From positions 5,083-69,082 of the forward strand of contig JAZNAG010000112.1 of assembly GCA_045586405.1 (NCBI GenBank): 64,000 nt of DNA, written 5' to 3'. The DNA comes from SIG607 sp045586405. GTDB lineage: Bacteria; Bacillota; Clostridia; Oscillospirales; Acutalibacteraceae. Every line of letters begins with the position of its first letter. The stretch's first letter is position 1. A program made the position numbers and the translations under genes. The notes beneath the pieces were generated by a model that saw only the letters and a list, made by a program, of their open reading frames with translations, ran no database searches and had not been told where the DNA came from. Positions 17,031 to 26,076 of the stretch are shown piece by piece.

Positions 17031-17939
17031 ATGAATTTTCGTCAGTTACAGTATGCTGTAGTTTTGTCTAAGGTTTTGAACATTTCTCAGGCTGCCGAAC
17101 AGCTTGGTATAACTCAACCGGCTTTAAGTAAGCAAATTTTAAGTCTTGAAAAGGAAATGGGAGTTCAGCTTTTTGACCGCAACACAGTACCTCTAACCAT
17201 TACCATTGCCGGCGAGTGCTTTTTGAGAGATGCAGAAGATATTCTTTTAAAAGAAGACAGAATAATGCGCTCTATGGAACAATTTAAAAAAGGGGATAAC
17301 GGCAGACTTGTTATAGGTATTTCGCCCTTTAGAGCTACCTATTTTTTAACCGAAGTATTAAGACAGCTGCATATTCGTTTTCCGTCGCTTCAGGTGGTGC
17401 TGAGCGAAAAAAACAGCGCCCAGCTTCAAAAGGATACTATTGACGGTTTAGTAGACTTTTCAATACTCAATTTACCTGTTGATGAAAGTCTTCTTGATGT
17501 AATAGAGCTTGAAAGTGAAAGCGTGGTTCTGGCTGTACCTAAAAAGTATGAAGAAGAGCTTAAGCTGACCAAGGGTAAGGCAGAAGAATATCCTGTTATC
17601 CGGCTTAGGGACTGTGGACAAATTCCCTTTATTGCTTTGGGTAAGGGACAGGAACTGAGAACTCTTTTTGATAAGATGTGCGCGGCAGAAGGCTATGCAC
17701 CAAACATAACAACTCAGGTTGTAGGTGTAAGCACCGCACACAGCTTTGTTAAGGCGGGACTTGGTGCCGCAATATTACCCTCTCACTTTGCTACCGATAA
17801 CTGCAAAAGTGACGAAATAATCATTTGCACTGTTAAAAATACGCCCTGTGTAAGACAACCTGCAATAGTTATCAAAAAGGGAAGATACCTGTCAAATTTC
17901 GCAGAGGCAGCGATAGAGTTTATAAGAGGCCTCAAATAA
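17031..17939 (+). CDS. LysR family transcriptional regulator
   Basis: 302 residues. The N-terminal winged HTH (residues 1-60) shows FRQLQYAVVLSKVLNISQAAEQLGIT in segments, then QPALSKQI as recognition helix and LEKEMGVQLFDR. The effector domain covers about 90-300. AAGGAG at 17015-17020 lies 10 bases before the ATG. It is divergent from the DctM-like permease across a 171-base region holding both promoters and repeated GTTAT/ATAAC half-sites, the normal layout for a LysR regulator and its target. The ligand is unknown, perhaps the transported organic acid. Confidence 0.92.
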   Translation: MNFRQLQYAVVLSKVLNISQAAEQLGITQPALSKQILSLEKEMGVQLFDRNTVPLTITIAGECFLRDAEDILLKEDRIMRSMEQFKKGDNGRLVIGISPFRATYFLTEVLRQLHIRFPSLQVVLSEKNSAQLQKDTIDGLVDFSILNLPVDESLLDVIELESESVVLAVPKKYEEELKLTKGKAEEYPVIRLRDCGQIPFIALGKGQELRTLFDKMCAAEGYAPNITTQVVGVSTAHSFVKAGLGAAILPSHFATDNCKSDEIIICTVKNTPCVRQPAIVIKKGRYLSNFAEAAIEFIRGLK

Positions 17940-17961
17940 TTGTCGTTTCCAACAATAATTA

Positions 17962-17990
17962 TTGACTATAGTTTATAAAAGTGTTATTAT
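17962..17990 (+). promoter_or_regulatory. Promoter of the surface polysaccharide locus
   Basis: TTGACT at 17962-17967, a 17-base spacer, TATTAT at 17985-17990. The -35 overlaps a perfect 12-bp palindrome (17953-17964) and the -10 lies in a perfect 14-bp AT palindrome (17984-17997). It starts the 14.5-kb polysaccharide gene run. Confidence 0.82.
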
Positions 17991-18037
17991 ATAATAAATA
18001 TATTATGGCGAATTATAGGATTTGGAGAGTGTATTAA

Positions 18038-19159
18038 ATGTCAAACAAGCGTATTTTCCTTTCTTCACCTACTATGCACGGTGAAGAACAGCTATTTGTG
18101 AAGGAAGCTTTTGATACCAACTGGGTGGCTCCTTTGGGCGCTAACGTAGACGGTTTTGAAAAAGAAATGGCTGAGTATATAGGCGTAGGTCACGCTGCGG
18201 CATGTGTAAGCGGAACCGCCGCTTTACACCTTGCGGTAAAGCTGGCAGGCGTAAAACAGGACGATATAGTTTTTTGTTCCGATTTAACCTTTGCGGCAAC
18301 CGTTAATCCTGTTACCTACGAAAAGGCAAAACAGGTATTTATAGACAGCGAATATGAAACCTGGAATATGGATCCTGAGGCACTTCGCCTTGCCTTCAGG
18401 AAATATCCCCAGTGCAAATGCGTTGTTGTGGTTAACCTTTACGGTGTACCTGCAAAGCTTGATGAGATTAAAGCAATATGCGATGAGCACGGTGCTGTTT
18501 TAATTGAAGACGCCGCAGAGAGCCTTTCAGCTACATACAAAGGCGTACAGACCGGTACTTTCGGTAAATATAATGCAATAAGCTTTAACGGCAATAAAAT
18601 TATTACCACTTCAGGCGGCGGTATGTTACTCAGCGACGATGAAGAGGGTATTAAAAAGGCTCGTTTCTGGTCTACTCAGTCCAGAGATCCTGCACCTTGG
18701 TATCAGCATAGCGAAACAGGTTACAACTACCGTATGAGTAACATAGTTGCAGGTATCGGCAGAGGGCAGCTTTTACATCTTGAAGAGCATAAAGAGTTAA
18801 AGCGCAAAATATATAACAGATATAAAGAGGCTTTTGCAGATCTGCCCGTTACTATGAACCCTTATCTTGAGTGCAGCGATCCTAACTTCTGGCTTTCCTG
18901 TATTCTTATTGATAAGGACAAGGACGTGCCTTTTATGGATATTATCAATAAATTGGCAGAAGAAAATATTGAAGCCCGTCCTATTTGGAAGCCTATGCAT
19001 ATGCATCCGCTGTTTGAAGGTCATGACTTTATTTCAGCAAGTGAAAATAATGTCAGTGAAGATATTTTCAGCCGCGGTCTTTGTCTGCCCAGTGATATAA
19101 AAATGACCGAGGCTGAGCAAGACAAGATAATTGAGATAGTAAAAAGTTTCTTTAATTAA
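18038..19159 (+). CDS. DegT/DnrJ/EryC1/StrS family sugar aminotransferase
   Basis: PLP-dependent transamination of a nucleotide-linked keto-sugar, the family of PglE/EpsN. 373 residues, normal length. Seen: NWVAPLG near 28-34, SGTAALHLA for PLP phosphate binding (59-67), IEDAAES with the PLP Asp158, and SFNGNK with Schiff-base Lys187 followed by TSGGG. It is first in the polysaccharide locus. The next genes encode an initiating sugar phosphotransferase and an ATP-grasp ligase. No PglF-type 4,6-dehydratase is adjacent, so its keto-sugar must come from elsewhere or from the CapE-like enzyme downstream. Confidence 0.93.
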   Translation: MSNKRIFLSSPTMHGEEQLFVKEAFDTNWVAPLGANVDGFEKEMAEYIGVGHAAACVSGTAALHLAVKLAGVKQDDIVFCSDLTFAATVNPVTYEKAKQVFIDSEYETWNMDPEALRLAFRKYPQCKCVVVVNLYGVPAKLDEIKAICDEHGAVLIEDAAESLSATYKGVQTGTFGKYNAISFNGNKIITTSGGGMLLSDDEEGIKKARFWSTQSRDPAPWYQHSETGYNYRMSNIVAGIGRGQLLHLEEHKELKRKIYNRYKEAFADLPVTMNPYLECSDPNFWLSCILIDKDKDVPFMDIINKLAEENIEARPIWKPMHMHPLFEGHDFISASENNVSEDIFSRGLCLPSDIKMTEAEQDKIIEIVKSFFN

Positions 19160-19170
19160 AAGGTGTAATT

Positions 19171-19818
19171 ATGAGAAAGATTCAGCTTTTTGTAAAGCGC
19201 ACTTTTGATATAGTTGCAGGCTGTATGATAGTTTTGCTTTTGACAGTTATACCGGTTTTTATTGTGGTACCTGTAATTATAAGGGCTACCTCAAAAGGAC
19301 CTGCGGTGTTTACTCAGGACAGAGTAGGTAAAGACGGTAAAATTTTCAAAATATACAAATACCGTACAATGCTTATTCCTGAGGAAAGCTTTGATAAAGA
19401 CGGAAACCAGCTTGAGCCAAAACAACGTATAACAAAGGTTGGCAGAATTCTGCGTAAAACAAGTATTGACGAGCTTATGCAGATATTCAACGTTATAAAC
19501 GGAACTATGAGCTTTGTAGGTCCGCGCCCCACATTGCCTTATCAGGTTGAAAGATATACTGATGAGCAGATGAGAAGACACGATATGCGCCCAGGTATTA
19601 CGGGACTTGCTCAGGTAAACGGAAGAAACAACCTTACCTGGACAGAAAAAATCGAGTATGATGTTCAGTACATAGATAACTTCTCACTTTGGCTTGATAT
19701 AGTGATTTTCTTTAAAACGGTTCTGGTTGTGTTTAAAAAAGAAGGTATTGATTTTAATAAGCACGACGCTATTACCGAGAAAAAAGTTTCTGACAGCGAA
19801 AAAGTTGCTACAAAATAA
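19171..19818 (+). CDS. Initiating undecaprenyl-phosphate sugar phosphotransferase
   Basis: Bacterial sugar transferase (PglC/EpsL/WbaP catalytic domain) that moves a sugar-1-phosphate from a nucleotide sugar to undecaprenyl phosphate, the first membrane step of repeat-unit assembly. 215 residues, the minimal single-domain form. A membrane-inserted hydrophobic helix lies at about 11-35. Then FTQDRVGKDGK, KYRTM (63-67), KTSIDELMQ, FVGPRP and RPGITGLAQVNGR follow, all family signatures. It ends in a charged tail. It starts 11 bases after the aminotransferase stop. Confidence 0.95.
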   Translation: MRKIQLFVKRTFDIVAGCMIVLLLTVIPVFIVVPVIIRATSKGPAVFTQDRVGKDGKIFKIYKYRTMLIPEESFDKDGNQLEPKQRITKVGRILRKTSIDELMQIFNVINGTMSFVGPRPTLPYQVERYTDEQMRRHDMRPGITGLAQVNGRNNLTWTEKIEYDVQYIDNFSLWLDIVIFFKTVLVVFKKEGIDFNKHDAITEKKVSDSEKVATK

Positions 19819-19834
19819 GGAAAGGTTTTTACAT

Positions 19835-21070
19835 ATGAAAGCTCTTGTACTTTGCGGAGGAATACCGCAGATAGCCTTAATGGAAGATCTTAAAAGCAGA
19901 GGAATAACAGTTGTCCTTGCAGATATGAATGAAAAAGTGGCAGGAAGAAAATATTGTGATATTTTCTATCCTGTTTCTGTGCTTGATAAGGAGGCAGTGA
20001 AGCAGGTTGCCATAAAAGAAAAAGTTGATTTTCTTATTACCGTTTGCGCCGATCAGGTGCTTGAAATTGTGGCACAGGTTTCAGATGAACTTTCGCTTCC
20101 TTGCTATATTGATGCAGATACTGCTGCAAATGTTTCAAAGAAGTCTTATATGAAAAAGATTTTCTGCGAAAACGGCGTTCCTACTTCTAAGCATATAGTG
20201 CTGAGTGAACTTGATTTTGATAAAATTACAGAACTTGAGTTCCCTATTATAGTAAAACCGGTTGACTCATACAGCTCACGCGGTGTCAAAAAGGTTTTAA
20301 ACAATGAAGAACTTGAAACCGCCTTTTACGAGGCTAAAAATATAAGCCGCGAAGGAAATGTTATTGTTGAGGAATTTGTAGAGGGCGAAGAGGTAACGGT
20401 AGATGTTTATGTAGAAAACGGTGTTGCTAAGCTTCTTACAACCTCTATTTCCGACAAGGTAAAGGGCGAAGGCTTTGTTATTCACAGAACCAGAAACCCA
20501 GCAGGTGTTTCTGATGATATTTTAGCTAAGATTCAAGATACCGCGCAAAAAATCGCTGACGGTTTCGGTCTTAAGAATTCACCAATGCTTATTCAGCTTA
20601 TTACTGACGGCAAGAGAATTTCTGTTATAGAGTTTTGCGCCAGAACAGGTGGCGGTATTAAATTCAGACTTATAAAGAGAGTGTCGGGCTTTGACGTTGT
20701 TAAGGCGGTGGCTGACCTTACCTTAGGTCTGAAACCTCACTATGAAGATGACGGCAGACCACGTCCCTATATTATCAATGAGTTCCTTTATGCTAAAGAG
20801 GGCGTAATTGACAGACTTGAAGGTTTTGAGGAACTACTGGCTGAAGGAATAATAAACGAATATTATCAGCTTAAAGCAAGTGGTACAAAGGTTGGCAGTA
20901 TGAAGAGCAGCGGCGACAGAATTGCCTGCTTTACCATACAGACAAACGATATAGAAACTCTTAAAAAGAATCATGCTATTGCAAATTCACGTATAAAGGT
21001 GCTGGGCACAAACGGCGAAGACCTTATCAGGCATGATTTAGTAGATAATCTTTCTGAGAAGGGAATTTAA
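19835..21070 (+). CDS. ATP-grasp carboxylate-amine/thiol ligase-like protein
   Basis: 411 residues. The ATG at 19835 is preceded by AAGGAAAGG; in-frame upstream sequence overlaps the sugar transferase and is not used. The N-terminal pre-ATP-grasp fold begins MKALVLCGGIPQ. The ATP-grasp core runs from about 115 (MKKIFCENGVPT, IVKPVDSYSSRGV) to about 310 (VIEFCARTGGG with metal ligands). Enzymes of this fold make amide bonds at ATP cost. Beside an aminotransferase and PglC-like enzyme, a plausible role is acylating the new sugar amine with an amino acid or other carboxylate; this is inference from position only. Confidence 0.82.
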   Translation: MKALVLCGGIPQIALMEDLKSRGITVVLADMNEKVAGRKYCDIFYPVSVLDKEAVKQVAIKEKVDFLITVCADQVLEIVAQVSDELSLPCYIDADTAANVSKKSYMKKIFCENGVPTSKHIVLSELDFDKITELEFPIIVKPVDSYSSRGVKKVLNNEELETAFYEAKNISREGNVIVEEFVEGEEVTVDVYVENGVAKLLTTSISDKVKGEGFVIHRTRNPAGVSDDILAKIQDTAQKIADGFGLKNSPMLIQLITDGKRISVIEFCARTGGGIKFRLIKRVSGFDVVKAVADLTLGLKPHYEDDGRPRPYIINEFLYAKEGVIDRLEGFEELLAEGIINEYYQLKASGTKVGSMKSSGDRIACFTIQTNDIETLKKNHAIANSRIKVLGTNGEDLIRHDLVDNLSEKGI

Positions 21071-21075
21071 AGTAA

Positions 21076-22305
21076 ATGAATATCCTTTTTTTATCAATAA
21101 GTGCCGTTCCTCATCTTTCACAGCATTCTATTTCTCTTGACCTTATAAGAGAACTTAAAAATCAGGGACACAATGTGTGTGTGATCGGTTCTAATCAGCG
21201 CAGAGAAGGAAAAGAAACCTCGCTTTGCGAAGAAGAGGGCTGTCAGGTACTTAGAGTAAAAACTGGTAATGTTACTAAAAGTAATATAATAGAAAAGGGT
21301 ATTGCTACTGTGCTTTTGCCGTATCAGTACATATCCGCCATAAAAAAATATTTTAAAAAGGTTAAATTTGATTTGGTGCTTTATCCTACTCCTCCCGTAA
21401 CTCAGGTTAGCACGGTTGCTTTCCTTAAAAAGCGTGATAACGCCATATCGTATCTTTTGCTTAAAGATATCTTTCCGCAGAACGCCGTTGATATCGGTGT
21501 GATGAAGAAAACCGGTCTTAAAGGTATTCTTTATAAAATGTTCCTTAGAAAAGAAAAGAAACTGTATGCTGTTTCTGACTTTATCGGCTGTATGAGCCAG
21601 GCAAATGTTGACTTTGTTTTAAAGCATAACAGCGAGGTAGACAAGGCCAAGGTACATATTTGTCCCAATACCATTGAAGTTGTAGATGAATTTTTAAGCG
21701 TTGAACGAAAAAAAGAAATAAGAGAAAAGTATGGTATCCCTCAAGAAGCAAAGGTGTTCATTTACGGCGGAAATTTGGGCAAACCTCAGGATATTCCATT
21801 TGTAATAGAATGCCTTAAAGCAAACGAAAACAAAAAAGACAGATATTTTGTTATCTGCGGAACGGGTACCGATTATCCCAAGCTTAAAGCTTATTATGAA
21901 GAGAGAAAACCTGAAAATGTATTGCTTATAAACGGACTGCCCAAGGCTGAGTATGAGGAATTTGTAAAGGCATTTGATATAGGACTTATTTTCCTTGATA
22001 AGCGTTTTACCATTCCAAACTTCCCAAGCAGACTGCTTAGTTATATGAACAGCAAAATGCCTGTTCTTGCCTGTACCGATAAAAACACCGATATAGGTAA
22101 GGTTATAACCGACGGTGGCTTTGGCTGGTGGTGTGAAAGTGATAGCGCCGAGAAATTCACAGAGGCTGTTGAATACGCTTTGGGCGAAGACCTTGAAGCT
22201 ATGGGTGATAAGGGATATAATTATCTGACTAAAAATTACACCAGCAAAAACAGTTATGAAATCATAATGAAAAATTTAGAGAAACGAGAAAAAATTACGG
22301 TATAA
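21076..22305 (+). CDS. Glycosyltransferase family 4 protein
   Basis: 409-residue GT-B glycosyltransferase of the WbuB/WcaI-like group, acting on the lipid-linked repeat unit at the cytoplasmic membrane face. The N-terminal Rossmann-like lobe begins ILFLSISAVPHLSQHSI. The linker KVHICPNTIEVVDE precedes the nucleotide-sugar lobe, where IYGGNLGKPQDIPFVIE and GLIFLDKRFTIPNFPSRLLSYM give the typical donor-binding pattern. It starts 5 bases after the ATP-grasp stop. Donor and acceptor sugars cannot be assigned. Confidence 0.9.
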   Translation: MNILFLSISAVPHLSQHSISLDLIRELKNQGHNVCVIGSNQRREGKETSLCEEEGCQVLRVKTGNVTKSNIIEKGIATVLLPYQYISAIKKYFKKVKFDLVLYPTPPVTQVSTVAFLKKRDNAISYLLLKDIFPQNAVDIGVMKKTGLKGILYKMFLRKEKKLYAVSDFIGCMSQANVDFVLKHNSEVDKAKVHICPNTIEVVDEFLSVERKKEIREKYGIPQEAKVFIYGGNLGKPQDIPFVIECLKANENKKDRYFVICGTGTDYPKLKAYYEERKPENVLLINGLPKAEYEEFVKAFDIGLIFLDKRFTIPNFPSRLLSYMNSKMPVLACTDKNTDIGKVITDGGFGWWCESDSAEKFTEAVEYALGEDLEAMGDKGYNYLTKNYTSKNSYEIIMKNLEKREKITV

Positions 22306-22333
22306 ACCATCTGTATAGGAGTCATAAGTTTTT

Positions 22334-23383
22334 ATGCGTATAGTAGTAAACGATATAGCCGCTGTTTCAGGCGGCGCTATGACGGTACTTAAAGATTTTT
22401 ACCTTTGTGTTTGTCAAAACGATAAGGAAAATGAGTGGATATTTTTACTGGCAGACAAGTTTTTCGAAGAAACCGACAATGTGAAAATAATCGCTATGCC
22501 GACAATCAAAAACAACCCCTTTAAAAAGGTGATGTTTGATTTTGTTACAGGTAAAAATTTTATAAATAAACTAAACCCTGATGTTGTTTTTTCAATGCAG
22601 AATATTATGACATTTGGTGTTAAGGCGCCGCAGATAGTGTATCTGCATCAGTCAATACCCTTTCAAAAGATTAAAAGGTTTTCTTTTTTAAAGGGTAGTG
22701 AGCGCAAACTTGCTTTTATACAGTATTTTTTGGGAGCACTCTTTAAAATTACCGCAAAAAAATGTGACAGTTTGATTGTTCAGACCAAGTGGATGAAAGA
22801 GGCGGTAAGTGAAAAATGCAAAATATCTAAAGAAAAAATTATTCAGATTCCGCCTAATGTTAAGAACATTTCGCATTTAAAAGAGGAAAATGTATTTTCA
22901 AAGGAAAATTTCTTTTATCCTACGGTTCCAGCCCTTTATAAGAACAATAGGTGTATTTTTGAGGCTTGTGAAATTTTAAAGGGTGAGGGTATAGCCTTTA
23001 ATACTGTGCTTACCTTACCAAAGGAGAAGTCAGTTGACAACATAAAGTGTATAGGAAAAATTCCTTATGAAGAAGTAATTGCTTATTATAACAGAAGTAC
23101 GCTTTTGTTTCCGTCGTATATTGAAACCTTTGGTTATCCGCTGACAGAAGCGCGAAAGATGGGTGCTATAGTGTTGGCTTCAGACTGTGCTTTTTCAAGA
23201 GAAGCACTTGAAAATTACGAAAATGCCTATTTCTTTAATCCTTTTGATTCGAAAGAACTGGCATCGCTTATGAAAAAGGTTATAAACGGTGAAATCGTAA
23301 GGTGCAAAACCGATGATTTGACCGAGGATATAAAAGATAATTGGAAAATTATAATGGATAGGGTTTTAAACCTGTCAAAGTAA
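22334..23383 (+). CDS. Glycosyltransferase family 4 (group 1) protein
   Basis: 349 residues, GT-B fold. The opening MRIVVNDIAAVSGGAMTVL has the glycine-rich acceptor-site loop, and VVFSMQNIMTFG and YLHQSIP follow in the first lobe. The second lobe has YNRSTLLFPSYIETFGYPLTEARKMG in pieces, containing the E-x7-E donor motif (ETFGYPLTE). Second glycosyltransferase of the locus, 28 bases after the previous gene. Donor unknown. Confidence 0.9.
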   Translation: MRIVVNDIAAVSGGAMTVLKDFYLCVCQNDKENEWIFLLADKFFEETDNVKIIAMPTIKNNPFKKVMFDFVTGKNFINKLNPDVVFSMQNIMTFGVKAPQIVYLHQSIPFQKIKRFSFLKGSERKLAFIQYFLGALFKITAKKCDSLIVQTKWMKEAVSEKCKISKEKIIQIPPNVKNISHLKEENVFSKENFFYPTVPALYKNNRCIFEACEILKGEGIAFNTVLTLPKEKSVDNIKCIGKIPYEEVIAYYNRSTLLFPSYIETFGYPLTEARKMGAIVLASDCAFSREALENYENAYFFNPFDSKELASLMKKVINGEIVRCKTDDLTEDIKDNWKIIMDRVLNLSK

Positions 23384-23411
23384 AATGTTTTGATTAGAGG
23401 TATTACGCAAA

Positions 23412-24530
23412 TTGAATTCTTCAAAGTATTTTAGTAACAATGCGATACTTGCTTGTGCTGTATGTGTTGTTATATCGTTTATTGGCCAGTTGTTCAACGT
23501 CAGATCGGTTGTTAATTTAATTTTTGCTTTTTCACTGCTTTTTGTTTTTGCTTGTTATTTTTTAAGTAACAGTATAAGTAAGGTAATGCTGTTTCTCGTT
23601 TTTGATATTATAATAGCAGCAATAATAAGCGGATTAGTGTATGATGATATGGATTATTATTCGCATATACTTATAATGCTTTGTACTTTTATGTGTATTG
23701 AAGTTGGTGTAAATGCAAAAATTGATGTAAAAATATTTAAAACTATTTCAATCATGTTTTTGCTTTTAACGGTTGTTTTGCTGGTGGGGTATTATTTCGG
23801 ACCGCTTAAAAGCAGTTATTTTGAAAATACAGATGCAATATGTCTTAACTTTCCTAATCCTAACGCGGCAGGTCTTTGGCTTGTGTGTATATTTATTCTG
23901 CTTTTCTATTGCTCATTTCTGTATAAAAAAGCTTTGCGTCTTGCCTTTATTACCTGTGCTATAGGCGTCGTGCCCATAATTTTTGCAACCGACTCAAGAA
24001 ATTCGTATTATGCCTGTTTCTTCCTTGTTGTATGTACGCTGTTAACAAAAGTGTTTAAAATCAAAAAAATTCCGAATTGGTGCTGGGCAGTGCTTGCATG
24101 GCTGCCTGTAATCGTATTCTTTTTCTATATGTTTGTAATAGTTGAAAATCAAGACTTTTGGGAAGGTATATTAACTTTTGACGGTAGTGGTAAAGGTATT
24201 AACTCTCGTCAAAATATCTGGCAAAAGGTTTTGAATAATTTCTGGCACTGTTTCCTTATAGGTGATTATAATGATTACTATAACGGACAGCAGCATAATT
24301 CACTTATGACTGTTTTTTGCCGTTTTGGTGCATCTGCAACTGTTGCTGTTTGCATGCTTTGCTATAATGCACTTAAGCAACTTCAGGAAAGGACTTCTCT
24401 TTATGCTGCTTTGAGCCTTGGCGCTATTTTGTTTACAGGCTGTTTTGAAGCATCGGTATTTGTTGGCATATCAGGTCTTTATCTTATGCTGCTTATAATA
24501 CCGGCGTGCGCTTCTGTAGAAAATATATAA
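23412..24530 (+). CDS. O-antigen polymerase-like membrane protein (Wzy candidate)
   Basis: 372 residues with about ten hydrophobic segments, very low overall similarity as usual for Wzy. The TTG start at 23412 follows AGAGG at 23396-23400 and leads directly into the first span; no better ATG exists before it. A longer non-membrane loop near residues 245-300 (DGSGKGINSRQNIWQKV, then QQHNSLMTVFCRFG) matches the position and style of the Wzy/WaaL periplasmic loop. Located directly before wzx, it is the best candidate for the polymerase of the repeat unit. The region is visibly more A+T-rich than the flanking housekeeping genes. Confidence 0.75.
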   Translation: MNSSKYFSNNAILACAVCVVISFIGQLFNVRSVVNLIFAFSLLFVFACYFLSNSISKVMLFLVFDIIIAAIISGLVYDDMDYYSHILIMLCTFMCIEVGVNAKIDVKIFKTISIMFLLLTVVLLVGYYFGPLKSSYFENTDAICLNFPNPNAAGLWLVCIFILLFYCSFLYKKALRLAFITCAIGVVPIIFATDSRNSYYACFFLVVCTLLTKVFKIKKIPNWCWAVLAWLPVIVFFFYMFVIVENQDFWEGILTFDGSGKGINSRQNIWQKVLNNFWHCFLIGDYNDYYNGQQHNSLMTVFCRFGASATVAVCMLCYNALKQLQERTSLYAALSLGAILFTGCFEASVFVGISGLYLMLLIIPACASVENI

Positions 24531-24552
24531 ATTTTTAAAGGAACTTTTACTG

Positions 24553-26064
24553 ATGAGAAAACTTAAGCTCAGTCAATTGAAAATGGGAGCTCTTATTTCC
24601 TATTTTACAATGGGGTTTAATATAGTCGCCGGACTAATATATACTCCGTGGATGGTTGAAAAAATTGGTCAGTCAAATTATGGCCTTTATACCCTTGCAA
24701 ATTCACTTATAGCCATATTTATGTTGGACTTCGGTTTAAGCTCGGCAGTTTCCCGCTTTGTTGCTAAGTATCGTGCTGAAGGCAGACAGCAAGACGTAAA
24801 CGATATACTGGGTATTATTTATAAACTTTACGTTATAATTGATACGGTAATACTTATCGTTTTAGTAGGTGTATTCTTTTTTGTAGGGAATATATACAAA
24901 GAACTGACACCTTCAGAACTTAATACTTTTAAAATATTGTATATTATAGTAGCGGCATATCAGTTAATAGCTTTTCCGCTAACCCCTGTTGACGGTATTC
25001 TTACTGCTTACGAAAAGTTTTCTCAACTTAAAACCTGTAATCTTTTATATAGATTGCTTTCGGTTTTTTCTGTAATAGGCGTACTGGTTTTTTCCTCTAG
25101 TGTTATTGCGGTTATTTCAGCTACCGTTATTTCCCATTTAGTTACTGTTCTTTCAAAACTATTTATAGTAAAAGCTACAGTACCGATTAAAATAAATTTT
25201 AAAGCTTCGGGTAAAAATACCTACAAAAAATTATTTAGTTTTACGGTATGGACTACTGTTATAAACATAATGCAAAGGTTTACCCACAGCTTTGCGCCTT
25301 CGGTACTTGGTATAACATCGGGCGCACTTGAAATAGGTCTTTATGCTCCCGCCGTTACTCTGGAAGGATATTTCTTTACTCTGGGCCAAGCAATAAACGG
25401 AATGTTTTTACCACGCGTTTCGAAATACATTGCGGAGAAAAAAGAAGGTAAAATTCTTGACCTTATGGTGAAGGTTGGCAGATATCAGTCGGTAGTACTC
25501 GGGCTTGCATATATAGGTTTTGTTTGTATTGGTAAAGAGTTTATGACTCTTTGGATGGGACCTGAATATACCAAATCTTACTATCTTGGTATGATAATAC
25601 TTTTTCCAACCCTCATTTCTTCTACACAGCAGATAGCAAAAACGACCGTAATTGCAAAGAAACTTATAAAATACCAAGCGTTATGTATGACGGTTACAGG
25701 GTCACTTGGTTTGTTGCTTTCATACCTACTTTCTTTAAAAGTAGGAGCACTTGGCGTTTGTATTGGAACAGCTCTTACGTCTATTGCAAATATTTTATTT
25801 ATGAATGTTATATATAAGAAAAAAGCAGGTATAAATGTTTTTGAGTTTTATAAAAAATGTTATTTAAAACTTTTACCCTGTTATGCAATTTCTCTTGTAG
25901 CAGGTCTTGCAATTGCAAAATACATTATGCTTTTTGGCTGGAAGGGTTTTGTGGTTAAGGCTTTGCTCATTGCAATAGTCTTCCTTACTGTGATTTTTCT
26001 TTTCTACACATCCAAGGAAGAGAAAAACAGTATTTTCACTATGATAAAGAAGATTATAAAATAA
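24553..26064 (+). CDS. Wzx-type lipid-linked repeat-unit flippase
   Basis: 503 residues, MOP superfamily polysaccharide exporter with about 12-14 membrane spans. The start KMGALISYFTMGFNIVAGLIYTPWM in segments is the typical first helix, and FGLSSAVSRFVAKYRAEGR follows near 55-75. Function: moves undecaprenyl-diphosphate-linked repeat units across the membrane. It sits directly after the Wzy candidate, the expected pairing. AAAGGAAC precedes the ATG. Confidence 0.92.
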   Translation: MRKLKLSQLKMGALISYFTMGFNIVAGLIYTPWMVEKIGQSNYGLYTLANSLIAIFMLDFGLSSAVSRFVAKYRAEGRQQDVNDILGIIYKLYVIIDTVILIVLVGVFFFVGNIYKELTPSELNTFKILYIIVAAYQLIAFPLTPVDGILTAYEKFSQLKTCNLLYRLLSVFSVIGVLVFSSSVIAVISATVISHLVTVLSKLFIVKATVPIKINFKASGKNTYKKLFSFTVWTTVINIMQRFTHSFAPSVLGITSGALEIGLYAPAVTLEGYFFTLGQAINGMFLPRVSKYIAEKKEGKILDLMVKVGRYQSVVLGLAYIGFVCIGKEFMTLWMGPEYTKSYYLGMIILFPTLISSTQQIAKTTVIAKKLIKYQALCMTVTGSLGLLLSYLLSLKVGALGVCIGTALTSIANILFMNVIYKKKAGINVFEFYKKCYLKLLPCYAISLVAGLAIAKYIMLFGWKGFVVKALLIAIVFLTVIFLFYTSKEEKNSIFTMIKKIIK

Positions 26065-26076
26065 AGGTGTGAAAAA

